DNA of 64,000 bases from Mesorhizobium sp. (lineage in GTDB: Bacteria; Pseudomonadota; Alphaproteobacteria; Rhizobiales; Rhizobiaceae): assembly GCF_004962245.1 (NCBI RefSeq), contig NZ_SUHQ01000026.1, positions 1-64,000 of the forward strand, in the 5' to 3' direction. The notes beneath the pieces were generated by a model. The model did no database searches. It had not been told where the DNA came from and saw nothing but the letters and a program-made list of their open reading frames with translations. The stretch's first letter is position 1. Each line of letters starts with the position of its first letter. Both the position numbers and the translations under genes were made by a program. Of the stretch, positions 19,290 to 27,657 are shown piece by piece.

Positions 19290-20498
19290 GTGAGGACAAA
19301 TTGGGCGTCAGCCACGGCCATCGCGCTGCTTCTATGTCTATCAAGCGCTGCCCATGCCGAGGAGGTGACCGCCTGGCGCCTCTTCATCTCGGATCACGCG
19401 GAGCCGAAGGTGACCGTGATCGACGCGGTCGATGGCGGAAAGCTCGACACGTTCCGGATCAAGGGGCCAGCGTCGCTCCATCGCAGCGAAAGCGGCCGGA
19501 CCGTGTTCGCCGTGCAGGGCGCGGCCGGCGTCGTCACCGGGATCGCGAGCGGCATTTCCTTCGAGGATCACGGCGAACACGGTGATATCGACGTCGAAGC
19601 GCCGAAGCTCGCCGGCGTCGAGATCGCAGGCGGGAAGCCGTCGCATTTCGTCGAGCATAACGGAGACTTCGCCGCTTTTTTCGACGGCGAAGGTGCCGCC
19701 CGCATCATTTCCGAGAAGGCGGTCCTAGAAGGCAAATCAGATTTCAGGGAAATGAAGACGGACGCGCCGCAGCACGGCGTCGCAGTCGCCTATGGCTCCT
19801 ATGTCCTCCTGTCGGAGCCGAACAGGGAAAAGCCCGACGAACTCCCGGTCGGCATCAGGGTCGCTGACGAAGCCGGCGCGCAGGTCGGCGGCTTCCACGC
19901 CTGCCCCGACCTCCACGGGGAGGCGTCTTCCGGAAATGTCCTGGCTTTTGCCTGCGCGACCGGCCTGCTTGTCGTCACCCATGGCGACGGCACCCCGGCG
20001 ATCCGTCACCTGCCTTATCCCCACAGCCTGCCGCACGGCAAAACGACGACGCTGACCGGCGGCAGAGGCCTGCAATATTTCCTCGGCAACTTCGGTGCCG
20101 ACAAGGTGGTGCTGATCGACCCGACGGTCGAGAGCGACGCATTCCGGCTGATCAGCCTTCCGACGCGCCGCGTGCATTTCGCGGTCGATCCCGTTCGTGC
20201 CAAATTCGCCTACGTCTTCACGGAGGACGGCCAGCTTCACCAACTCGACGTGGTGAAGGGGGAGATCGCGAACTCGCTCAAGCTGACCGATCCCTATTCG
20301 ATGGACGGTCACTGGAGTGACCCGAGGCCGCGTGTCGCGGTCGCCGGCGACAGGATCGTGGTCACGGATCCTTTGCGAGGTGTGCTGCATCTCGTTGACG
20401 CGACGTCGTTCGAGAAAACCGGCGACATTGCTGTCGAAGGCAAGCCCTTCAACATCGTTTCCGTCGGCGGCTCCGGTCAGACCCACGAAGGCGAGTAG
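19290..20498 (+). CDS. aztD: zinc metallochaperone, AztD-like
   Basis: A 402-residue periplasmic protein that, in characterised relatives, binds zinc and hands it to the AztC solute-binding protein. The signal peptide ends near AHAEE (about residue 24). The rest has repeated beta-strand blades (for example GLQYFLGNFGADKVVLIDPT, FAYVFTEDGQLHQLDVVKG, RIVVTDPLRGVLHLVDA) consistent with a beta-propeller. A metal-binding-looking stretch, EDHGEHGDID, lies at about residues 92-101. The start is GTG with AAAGGA upstream. It has its own Zur-like box and terminator. No aztA/aztB genes are in the window. Confidence 0.85.
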   Translation: MRTNWASATAIALLLCLSSAAHAEEVTAWRLFISDHAEPKVTVIDAVDGGKLDTFRIKGPASLHRSESGRTVFAVQGAAGVVTGIASGISFEDHGEHGDIDVEAPKLAGVEIAGGKPSHFVEHNGDFAAFFDGEGAARIISEKAVLEGKSDFREMKTDAPQHGVAVAYGSYVLLSEPNREKPDELPVGIRVADEAGAQVGGFHACPDLHGEASSGNVLAFACATGLLVVTHGDGTPAIRHLPYPHSLPHGKTTTLTGGRGLQYFLGNFGADKVVLIDPTVESDAFRLISLPTRRVHFAVDPVRAKFAYVFTEDGQLHQLDVVKGEIANSLKLTDPYSMDGHWSDPRPRVAVAGDRIVVTDPLRGVLHLVDATSFEKTGDIAVEGKPFNIVSVGGSGQTHEGE

Positions 20499-20522
20499 TC
20501 GTTCCTCCCAAGCGGCCGCCGC

Positions 20523-20554
20523 GCGTCCGGCCCATTCTTTCCCGGGCCGGACGC
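20523..20554. terminator. bidirectional terminator between aztD-like gene and pabC
   Basis: An 11-bp perfect GC-rich stem (GCGTCCGGCCC / GGGCCGGACGC) with a 10-base loop stands between the two convergent genes. Weak T-runs flank it, so termination may be only partial. Confidence 0.6.
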
Positions 20555-20626
20555 ATCTTCTCCAACTCGCAAACAGGCTTGAGACACGGCCCTCGGCGTG
20601 TTGTCCGGTGGCTCTTCGGTTGCGTT

Positions 20627-21289
20627 TCAGCCCAGGCGTGCTGGGATCAATCCGCGCAGCGAATTGCCGACGAACAGGGCTTTGGCCGACTTCAGATCGT
20701 CCAGGGTGTAGATTGCTTTGCGGGCGCGGCCTTCATCCAGCAATTCGCCGCGCAACACGCCGGGCAGCAGGCCGCAATCGAGCCGCGGCGTCGCCAGCGC
20801 GCCGTCGCCGAAATCGGCGAAGAGATTGGTGATCGTGCCCTCACAGATTTCGCCACGCTCGTTGGCCAGCAGCACCTCGTCGGCCCGGCTGATCAGATAT
20901 TCGGCTCGCGCCCGCTGATAGATGTCCCGGCGGCTCGTCTTGTGGCGCAGCAGCGTGTCGCTCGAATCGAGCCGCACCCGCGCCAGCTGCAGCCTCCACA
21001 CCTTGTCGGCTGCGTGCGGCTCATAGGGCAGCGCCGTGGCCGTCACCTTGCCGCTGCGCGACAGGACGAGGCGTGTGCGCAATGCGATATCGGGCCGGTC
21101 GACGGCGTTCCTGAGCGCCTCGCCGACCTTCTGCGGGTCGCAGGCAAATCCCAGCTCGGCTGCGGAGCCATAAAGGCGTGCCAGATGGCGGTCGAAACGG
21201 AGGAAGCCCTGGCCTGGCTCCCAGCGCATGGTTTCGATCAGCTCGAAATCGGCGGTGTTCCCGTCGCGTAGCGCGCTTTCAGCAGGCAC
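20627..21289 (-). CDS. pabC: aminodeoxychorismate lyase-like class IV aminotransferase
   Basis: A 220-residue PLP enzyme of the branched-chain aminotransferase/ADC lyase fold, expected to split 4-amino-4-deoxychorismate into p-aminobenzoate and pyruvate for folate synthesis. Family landmarks are FELIETMRW near the N-terminus, the PLP-lysine segment LLRHKTSRRDIYQRA, DEVLLANERGEICEGTITN, and LLPGVLR. The start is taken as GTG 21289, because FELIET must be included and GAGGAGG lies just upstream. The gene then overlaps the end of pabB by 51-52 bases in another frame, implying translational coupling. Longer open frame to 21520 is an artefact inside pabB. Confidence 0.85.
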   Translation of the reverse strand: MPAESALRDGNTADFELIETMRWEPGQGFLRFDRHLARLYGSAAELGFACDPQKVGEALRNAVDRPDIALRTRLVLSRSGKVTATALPYEPHAADKVWRLQLARVRLDSSDTLLRHKTSRRDIYQRARAEYLISRADEVLLANERGEICEGTITNLFADFGDGALATPRLDCGLLPGVLRGELLDEGRARKAIYTLDDLKSAKALFVGNSLRGLIPARLG

Positions 21290-22383
21290 TCCTGATACTC
21301 CTCCTCGGCCGTCGAATCGAAGACGACGCCACCACCGACATTGTAGACGGCCTCGCCACTGGAAAAGAGCGAGATGGTGCGGATCGCCACCGAAAAGCGC
21401 ATCGTTCCGCCTGGCGCGATCCAGCCGATGGCGCCGCAATAGACGTCTCGCGGCGTCGCTTCCAGATCGTGCAGGATTTCCATGGCACGGATTTTCGGGG
21501 CGCCGGTGATCGATCCGCATGGGAACAGCGCAGCGAAGATCTGGCGGATGGTGAGGTCGGGCAAGAGCCTGGCCCGCACGCGGCTCACCATCTGGTGGAC
21601 GGTCGGGTAGCTCTCGATGCGGAAAAGCTCCGGCACCTCCAGCGTGCCGACCTCTGTGACCAGCGAGATGTCGTTGCGAAGGAGATCGACGATCATCCGG
21701 TTCTCGGCCTGGTTCTTCTCGTCGTTGAGCAAGAATGCCTTCAGCCGCTCGTCCTCAGCCTTGGTCGCGCCGCGCGGGGCGGTGCCCTTCATCGGATGGG
21801 TTTCGATCATGCCTTCGGCATCGATCTCGAAGAACAATTCCGGCGAACGCGACAAAACGACCGGATCGCCGAGCGCGATCAGCGCACCGTATTTCACCGG
21901 CTGGCGCTCGGTCAGCGCGTCGAAGGCGGCCAGTGGATCGCCCGACCATCGTGCATGAACCGGAAAGGTCAGATTGCCCTGGTAGCAATCACCCTTGCGA
22001 ATGTGATTGTGGAGCCGCGCAAAGCGTTTTGCGTAATCTTCTGAAGACCAGGCAGCCCTTGCGTCGAAGATCGGGCCGTTGGTCGCCGGCGCGTGGCCGC
22101 GCACGACCGCCTGTTCGACAGGCGCGTCGAAGATCCCCAGGCAGACGAGCGGGGCGCGGCGGCCGCCCGGCAGCAGCGGAACGAGCTTCGGCTCGAGCAG
22201 GTAGCCGGCTTCGTAGGAGAAATATCCGGCCAGCCATTTGCCGGCGTCATGCGCCGCCTGCGCGATTTCCAGCGCCGGCAGGAAATCCTCCGCCTCATGC
22301 GCCACGATGATGCCGGCCGGACGGTCGAAAACGAGCTGATGCGCGCGCTCATCATTCCGGAAAATTGCAGAGGGCAGGGACAT
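21238..22383 (-). CDS. pabB: aminodeoxychorismate synthase component I
   Basis: A 381-residue chorismate-binding enzyme that aminates chorismate to 4-amino-4-deoxychorismate. The chorismate domain carries IRKGDCYQGNLTF, the PabB-type lysine motif HPMKGTAPRG (anthranilate synthases have Ala in place of this Lys), ENRMIVDLLRNDIS, FPCGSITGAPKIRAM and GIGGG-like NVGGGVVFDS. The short N-terminal part is usual for stand-alone PabB of alphaproteobacteria. The gene for the glutamine amidotransferase partner is not nearby. It is followed by overlapping pabC, so both steps from chorismate to p-aminobenzoate are made from one transcript. Confidence 0.93.
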   Translation of the reverse strand: MSLPSAIFRNDERAHQLVFDRPAGIIVAHEAEDFLPALEIAQAAHDAGKWLAGYFSYEAGYLLEPKLVPLLPGGRRAPLVCLGIFDAPVEQAVVRGHAPATNGPIFDARAAWSSEDYAKRFARLHNHIRKGDCYQGNLTFPVHARWSGDPLAAFDALTERQPVKYGALIALGDPVVLSRSPELFFEIDAEGMIETHPMKGTAPRGATKAEDERLKAFLLNDEKNQAENRMIVDLLRNDISLVTEVGTLEVPELFRIESYPTVHQMVSRVRARLLPDLTIRQIFAALFPCGSITGAPKIRAMEILHDLEATPRDVYCGAIGWIAPGGTMRFSVAIRTISLFSSGEAVYNVGGGVVFDSTAEEEYQECLLKARYATGTPPISS

Positions 22384-22495
22384 GGGACTCGGATGCTGCG
22401 ATCGATGGCGCCAGCTATCGCTCTATATGGGGGCTTGATCGCGCGCAATCGAGAGAGCGGCGTCTCAAGACGCAAAGGCAGCCCTGGTCGAAAAG

Positions 22496-22530
22496 CAGAC
22501 TGGCGGCACCTCGAGGGCGCCGCCAGTCTG
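22496..22530 (-). terminator. terminator of the helix-hairpin-helix protein gene
   Basis: A perfect 12-bp stem (CAGACTGGCGGC / GCCGCCAGTCTG, 11-base loop) is followed on the minus strand by CTTTTC. It lies 27 bases after the stop codon of the gene at 22557-23342. Confidence 0.75.
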
Positions 22531-22556
22531 TTATGTGCTCGATGCCGGCAGGCAAT

Positions 22557-23342
22557 TCAGGTGTTACTCGCGGTCCCCGCGGTCGGGAAGCGGCGCGCGA
22601 ATTCCTTCTCGTCGCCGGCGGCAAGCAGTTTTGCCTGCTCGATCCAGCGTTCACGCTCGATGCGGCCGTCGAACTCGAGAACGTCTTCGATCCGCTTGAT
22701 ATCCGCTGCTGTCCAGGCGGCGATCTGCGCGTAGGTTCTGACTCCAAGGCCGTGCAGCTTCCGCTCGTTGACCGGGCCGATGCCGATCAAGCGACGCAGA
22801 CTGTCGGCTTTATCAGCTGCTGCCGCTGTTGCCTTGCCTGTGGCCGCTTTCTTTGCCGCCGGTGCGGCCTTCTTGGCTGTAGCGCTCGTTTTCGACGCAG
22901 CCGCTTTCGATGCACTTGCCTTTGGCGCGGCTGCCGCCGTGACGGCCGCCGGTTTCTTGGACGTGGTCTCGGCCGGCGTAGACTTGCCCGACCCAGTCTT
23001 GGCAGGCGCAGTCTTGGCCGGCGCGGTCTTTGCAGGCGAGGTCTTGGCCGGCGCGGATGTCGACATCAATGCCGACGGTGCCGGGATTGCCGCCTTTGTC
23101 GCGCCGGCCTTGGCGCCTTGCGCCTCGCCCAGTTGGCGCTCCAGGTCGGCGCGGGCGCCGCGGCATACATCCAGCTCGCCGGTCAGGCGGTCGGCGTCGG
23201 CGCGCAGCCTGTCGCGCTCGCTGCGCGTGCGGTCCAAGTCACCGCGCAGGCCGTCGAGTTCGCCACGCAGCCGTCCCCAGATGAACCAGCCAACCAACAC
23301 ACCTACAAGGAACGCCAGGAGCATGTAGAAAAAAGTGCCCAT
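22557..23342 (-). CDS. membrane-anchored, lysine/alanine-rich helix-hairpin-helix protein
   Basis: A 261-residue protein with no named function. Residues 4-22 form one membrane helix (FFYMLLAFLVGVLVGWFIW). Residues 27-75 form a charged coiled coil. Residues 80-180 are Ala/Lys/Pro/Thr-rich, with PAKT repeated at 98-116 like histone H1 or AlgP tails. Residues 182-203 form a helix-hairpin-helix (LRRLIGIGPVNERKLHGLG), extended by a helical region to about 240 like the C-terminal domain often seen in rhizobial NuoE-type proteins. The layout suggests a protein tied to the membrane that can touch nucleic acid. GGAG precedes the start at 23342; the ORF opening at 23408 is less likely. Confidence 0.75.
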   Translation of the reverse strand: MGTFFYMLLAFLVGVLVGWFIWGRLRGELDGLRGDLDRTRSERDRLRADADRLTGELDVCRGARADLERQLGEAQGAKAGATKAAIPAPSALMSTSAPAKTSPAKTAPAKTAPAKTGSGKSTPAETTSKKPAAVTAAAAPKASASKAAASKTSATAKKAAPAAKKAATGKATAAAADKADSLRRLIGIGPVNERKLHGLGVRTYAQIAAWTAADIKRIEDVLEFDGRIERERWIEQAKLLAAGDEKEFARRFPTAGTASNT

Positions 23343-23717
23343 TGTCTCTTTCTCCAGTCCGATCCATCCGCCGTGGCCTGGAGGAGGTGACCTTGGCACA
23401 AGGACCATTCAATGGTGGCTCCGCTGTTCGCGGAACAGCCGGCTTAAATCGAGCTGTCGGCGATCGGCTTTTCCTGCCATGGCCAACGGCCGCTGTCGCA
23501 TTCACCGAAACGCCGTGACCAGCCTGAGTTTTTCCCCTGGCCTGAGCCGCACGCCCCGACTGAGCTTGAGGCGGACGCTATCATACAGCTTCCGGAAAGC
23601 TAACGGAAAAATTCCATGAAGAGTTATTCAAGAACAATATTTGGGCGGGGATAGAAGGGGCCTAATATGCATTGCGGCTAAACTGTTCTGCCGACCCCGT
23701 ATGTTCTGTGCTGCGCG
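23343..23717. other. non-coding gap with a short palindrome
   Basis: This 375-base stretch lies between the start of the helix-hairpin-helix gene and the end of pepF. No coding region was recognised. It holds a perfect inverted repeat GCTGTTC-GCG-GAACAGC at 23423-23439, about 80 bases upstream of the helix-hairpin-helix gene, which could be an operator or a hairpin in a leader. No other feature is seen. Confidence 0.45.
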
Positions 23718-25565
23718 TCAATTGTCCAATGCTTCAAGCTCGTCGATCAGACCGCCGATCACGCCAAGCCCGATCTGCCAGAAGGCAGGGTCGGTGGCAT
23801 CAAGGCCAAAGGGCGCCAGGAGCTCGGAATGATGCTTGGTGCCGCCGGCGCGCAGCATGGCAAAATATTTCTCCTGAAAGCCACGCTCGGCATTCTGATA
23901 GACCGCGTAAAGCGAATTCACCAGGCAGTCGCCGAAAGCATAGGCGTAGACGTAGAAGGGCGAATGGATGAAGTGTGGAATATAGGTCCAGAAGACCTCG
24001 TAACCCTCGCGCAGCTTGATCGCCGGCCCGAGGCTTTCCGCCTGCACCTCCAGCCAGAACTGGCCAAGCTTGTCGGATGTCAACTCGCCGTTCTTGCGCT
24101 CGGCATGCACCTTGCGTTCGAATTCGTAGAAGGCGATCTGGCGCACGACCGTGTTGATCATGTCCTCGACCTTCTGGGCGAGCATGGCCTTGCGCTCGCG
24201 CTTGTCAGTGGTCTGGTCCAGCAGCGAGCGGAAGGTCAGCATCTCGCCGAAGACGGATGCCGTCTCGGCCAGCGTCAGCGGCGTCGAGGCCATCAGCGCG
24301 CCCTGGCCTGCGGCCAGGACCTGATGCACGCCATGGCCAAGCTCATGTGCCAGCGTCATCACGTCGCGCGGCTTGCCCATGTAGTTGAGCAGAACATAGG
24401 GATGCGCCGACGGCACGGTCGGATGCGCGAAGGCGCCTGGCGACTTGCCGGGCCTGACAGGCGCATCGATCCAGTTGCGGTCGAAGAAAACCTGGGCGAT
24501 TTCCGCCATGTCAGGCGAAAAGCGCCGATAGGCGGAAAGCACCGTGTTTTTGGCCTCATCCCAACCGATGATCGCTTGCGGGGTCTCTGGCAACGGCGCA
24601 TTGCGGTCCCAGTGGTTCATCACCTCCATGCCGAGCCAGCGTGCCTTCATCTGGTAGTATCGGTGCGACAGGCGCGGATAGGCGTCGCGAACGGCTGAGG
24701 CCAGCGCATCCACCACGCTGCGCTCGACGCGATTGGCGAGATGGCGCGAATCGGCGATGTCCTCGAAGCCGCGCCAGCGGTCGGAAATCTCCTTGTCCTT
24801 GGCCAGCGTGTTGGTGATCAGGGTGAAGGTGCGCAGATTCTTGCGGAAGGTTGCAGCCAGTGCTTCGGAGGCCCGGCGGCGGACCTCGCCGTCGGCGTGC
24901 TGGAGGCGGTTCAGCGCCGGCTCCAGGGTCAGCTCCTCGCCATCGATGTCGAAGCGCAGATCGGTCATCGTCTCGTCGAACAGGCGGTTCCAGGCGCCGC
25001 GTCCGGTAATAGACTTCTCGTGGAAAAGCTGCTCGACCCGGTCCTCGAGCTGGTAGGGTTTGTCCTTGCGCAGATCGAGTACCCAGGGCCGGTAGTGGGC
25101 GAAGGCCGGATCGGCAGCAAGCGCGGTCTCGATCGCGGCATCGTCGATGAGGTTCAGTTCCAGCGCGAAGAAAAGAAGATGCGCGCTGGCGTCGGTCATC
25201 TTCTCCTGAATGTCGCCATAGAGCTTGGCGCGCTGCGGATCCGTCGTGTTGCCGGCATAGACCAGCCCGGCATAGGAGACGATCCGGCCGATCAGTTCCT
25301 CCAGCGCCTCATAGGCGGCAAGCGCCTCGCCCAGCCTGCCGCCGTCGCCGCGCGCCGCCTCGGCGGCGAGCGTGCCTTTCCAGCGGCTCTCGAAGCTGGT
25401 GGCATCGGTCGCCGCCTTGGCGATGTCGCGCTTCAGCTCGGGGGCATCCATGCCCGCATAGAGATCGGCGAGGTTCCATTCCGGAAGGCCGCCAAGCTCC
25501 GCCGCGCCCTGACTGGACGATGCCGCCGCCGCAAGCTGCCGACCAAAAACCATGCCCATTGCCAT
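23718..25565 (-). CDS. pepF: M3 family oligoendopeptidase, PepF-like
   Basis: A 615-residue zinc metallopeptidase that degrades short peptides in the cytoplasm. The zinc motif HELGHGVHQ lies in the C-terminal half, with the third ligand Glu in LAETASVFGEM some 25 residues on. A characteristic helical N-terminal region (EWNLADLYAGMDAPELKRDI) precedes it. Length suits the family. The start is uncertain because ATGs occur at 25595, 25565, 25559 and 25553; 25565 is chosen for the GGAAG just upstream. It is divergent from the response-regulator gene, and both promoters must lie in 25566-25740. Confidence 0.9.
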   Translation of the reverse strand: MAMGMVFGRQLAAAASSSQGAAELGGLPEWNLADLYAGMDAPELKRDIAKAATDATSFESRWKGTLAAEAARGDGGRLGEALAAYEALEELIGRIVSYAGLVYAGNTTDPQRAKLYGDIQEKMTDASAHLLFFALELNLIDDAAIETALAADPAFAHYRPWVLDLRKDKPYQLEDRVEQLFHEKSITGRGAWNRLFDETMTDLRFDIDGEELTLEPALNRLQHADGEVRRRASEALAATFRKNLRTFTLITNTLAKDKEISDRWRGFEDIADSRHLANRVERSVVDALASAVRDAYPRLSHRYYQMKARWLGMEVMNHWDRNAPLPETPQAIIGWDEAKNTVLSAYRRFSPDMAEIAQVFFDRNWIDAPVRPGKSPGAFAHPTVPSAHPYVLLNYMGKPRDVMTLAHELGHGVHQVLAAGQGALMASTPLTLAETASVFGEMLTFRSLLDQTTDKRERKAMLAQKVEDMINTVVRQIAFYEFERKVHAERKNGELTSDKLGQFWLEVQAESLGPAIKLREGYEVFWTYIPHFIHSPFYVYAYAFGDCLVNSLYAVYQNAERGFQEKYFAMLRAGGTKHHSELLAPFGLDATDPAFWQIGLGVIGGLIDELEALDN

Positions 25566-25740
25566 ATCTTCCAGAACCAAGATTCGAGGGGCCAAAATTC
25601 GAGGGGAATGAGAGGCCGGTCAAATGCTAAGGAATTCGTTCACCGGGTTTTTTGAAACCTTATTTAGAACCCTGTGCCAAGATGATCCATAGAGTGGGTT
25701 TCCCAAGGCGGCCAAATGGGCGGGCATCGTTGAACCAGTC

Positions 25741-27276
25741 ATGACAGGTTCCATACTCATAGTCGATGACGATCCCGTGCAGCGCAGGCTGCTAGAGGCG
25801 GCAGTGACGAAATTCGGCCACAGCGCGATCGTCACGGATGGCGGCGAGGCCGGTCTTGACGCTCTCGACGGGCCTAATGCGAGCGATGTCTCGGCGATCA
25901 TCCTCGACCTCGTCATGCCGGGCCTCGACGGCATCGGCGTGCTGAAGGCGATGCGCGAGCGCGGCATCCATATTCCGGTCATCGTGCAGACCGCGCAGGG
26001 CGGCATCGAGACCGTCGTTTCGGCCATGCGCCACGGCGCCTTCGATTTCGTCGTCAAGCCTGCCTCTCCCGACAAGCTGCAGGCATCGATCGTCAATGCG
26101 CTCAAGGTCGAGGCGGTCGAGGGCGAAGTGAAGCGCACGTCGCGGCGTCGCGGCGGCAATCTGACCTTCAAGGACATGATCACGCACAGCCCGGCGATGG
26201 ACCGGGTGATCCGCCTCGGTCAGAAGGCCGCCGCGTCCAACATCCCGATCCTCATCGAGGGCGAATCCGGCGTCGGCAAGGAGCTGGTGGCGCGCGCCAT
26301 CCAAGGCAGCGGCGACCGCCGCTCAAAACCCTTCGTCACCGTCAATTGCGGCGCCATCCCTGACAATCTGGTCGAATCGATCCTGTTCGGCCACGAGAAA
26401 GGCTCGTTCACCGGCGCCACCGAAAAGCACATGGGCAAGTTCGTCGAGGCGCATTCGGGCACGCTCTTCCTCGACGAGATCGGCGACCTGCCGCTCGACG
26501 TTCAGGTCAAGCTGTTGCGCGCCGTGCAGGACGGTGAGGTCGATCCGGTCGGCGGGCGTTCGACCATAAGGGTCGATATCAGGCTGATCTCGGCGACACA
26601 CCGCAACCTTCTGCAGCAGGTCAAGGACGGCAAGTTCCGCGAGGATCTGTTCTACCGGCTGAACGTCTATCCGATCTTCGTGCCGCCGCTGCGCGACCGT
26701 CGCGACGATATCCCGTATCTGGTCGAGCACTTCATGGAGAAGGTTGCGCCCACCGATCCGCGTCACCGTCTGCACGGCATTTCGCCTGCGGCGCTCGCCA
26801 TGCTGCAGGCCTATGACTGGCCGGGAAACATCCGGCAGCTGGAAAATGCCGTTTTCCGGGCCTCGGTGCTTTGCGAAGGCGACGTGCTGACCGAGGAGGA
26901 GTTTCCGCAGATCCGGGCGCAGGTCGAGGGCACCGTCAACCTCGATGCGCATGGCGCGTTGCCCGCCTCGCCTTTGGCCATCGAGCCGTCTGGCGAGGAC
27001 GCGCCGGCCGACAACGGCATCGCTGCGACCGAGCTCGATCCGCCGGCTAGGCCGCAACCCCGCTTCGGTACGCTGCGGGCGCTCGACGAACGCGGCAATG
27101 TACGCGCTCTGGCCGATGTCGAACTCGAAATGATCGAACTCGCCATCAACCATTACAACGGCCAGATGAGCGAAGTTGCCCGCCGCCTTGGCATCGGCCG
27201 CTCCACGCTCTACAGGAAGCTCAAGGAGTATGGCATCGACCCGGAAACAGGCCGTGTGGACCGGCTCGCTTCCTGA
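25741..27276 (+). CDS. sigma-54-dependent response regulator, Fis family
   Basis: A 511-residue NtrC-class activator. A receiver domain occupies residues 4-120, with Asp56 as phosphoacceptor (ILDLVMPG), Thr84 and Lys107. The AAA+ domain has Walker A GESGVGK (174-180), the sigma-54 contact loop as GSFTGA (221-226; the classic form is GAFTGA), and the Walker B-type LFLDEIGDLP. A C-terminal Fis-type helix-turn-helix follows (VARRLGIGRSTLYRKLKEYGI, about 480-500). A linker of about 60 residues separates AAA+ and HTH. No histidine kinase is adjacent, so the partner is unlinked or phosphorylation is not needed. Target genes cannot be named. Confidence 0.92.
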   Translation: MTGSILIVDDDPVQRRLLEAAVTKFGHSAIVTDGGEAGLDALDGPNASDVSAIILDLVMPGLDGIGVLKAMRERGIHIPVIVQTAQGGIETVVSAMRHGAFDFVVKPASPDKLQASIVNALKVEAVEGEVKRTSRRRGGNLTFKDMITHSPAMDRVIRLGQKAAASNIPILIEGESGVGKELVARAIQGSGDRRSKPFVTVNCGAIPDNLVESILFGHEKGSFTGATEKHMGKFVEAHSGTLFLDEIGDLPLDVQVKLLRAVQDGEVDPVGGRSTIRVDIRLISATHRNLLQQVKDGKFREDLFYRLNVYPIFVPPLRDRRDDIPYLVEHFMEKVAPTDPRHRLHGISPAALAMLQAYDWPGNIRQLENAVFRASVLCEGDVLTEEEFPQIRAQVEGTVNLDAHGALPASPLAIEPSGEDAPADNGIAATELDPPARPQPRFGTLRALDERGNVRALADVELEMIELAINHYNGQMSEVARRLGIGRSTLYRKLKEYGIDPETGRVDRLAS

Positions 27277-27657
27277 CGATGCAAGGTCCGACAGCTTGCC
27301 AGTCTGGCATCAGGACAAGATCGACAGTCGTCGACGGGATGTGACGCGTGGCGGGGCGAGGCGCTTGCGGCAGTGTTCACACATTGAGGCGTCCGGTAAC
27401 AGATCGTGTTGCGGGCAAAGGCCGAAACATGATCTAAACCAGCAGTTTACCAAGAAACCCTGCGCAATATTTTTGACGGGATATCGCCACGGTGTTACCG
27501 CATTTCGGCTTCAATAAGCGATGATTAACCATTAGGATCGATATTCGGGTGTGAACACCACCGCATCCGTTTGGTCAAATCCGGGGACAAACGGCAGCCT
27601 GCAAGGCCTTTTGATTTGAACAAAGTCGAACGACACACAAACGGGCGGCACTATCAC
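27277..27657. other. non-coding gap upstream of the DUF882 gene
   Basis: About 380 bases without a recognised gene. The right half is AT-richer than its surroundings (TTGACGGGATATCG, AATAAGCGATGATTAACCATT) and is the likely promoter region of the DUF882 gene. No RNA fold or repeat was recognised. An in-frame GTG at 27571 would extend the downstream protein but lacks a ribosome site. Confidence 0.45.
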
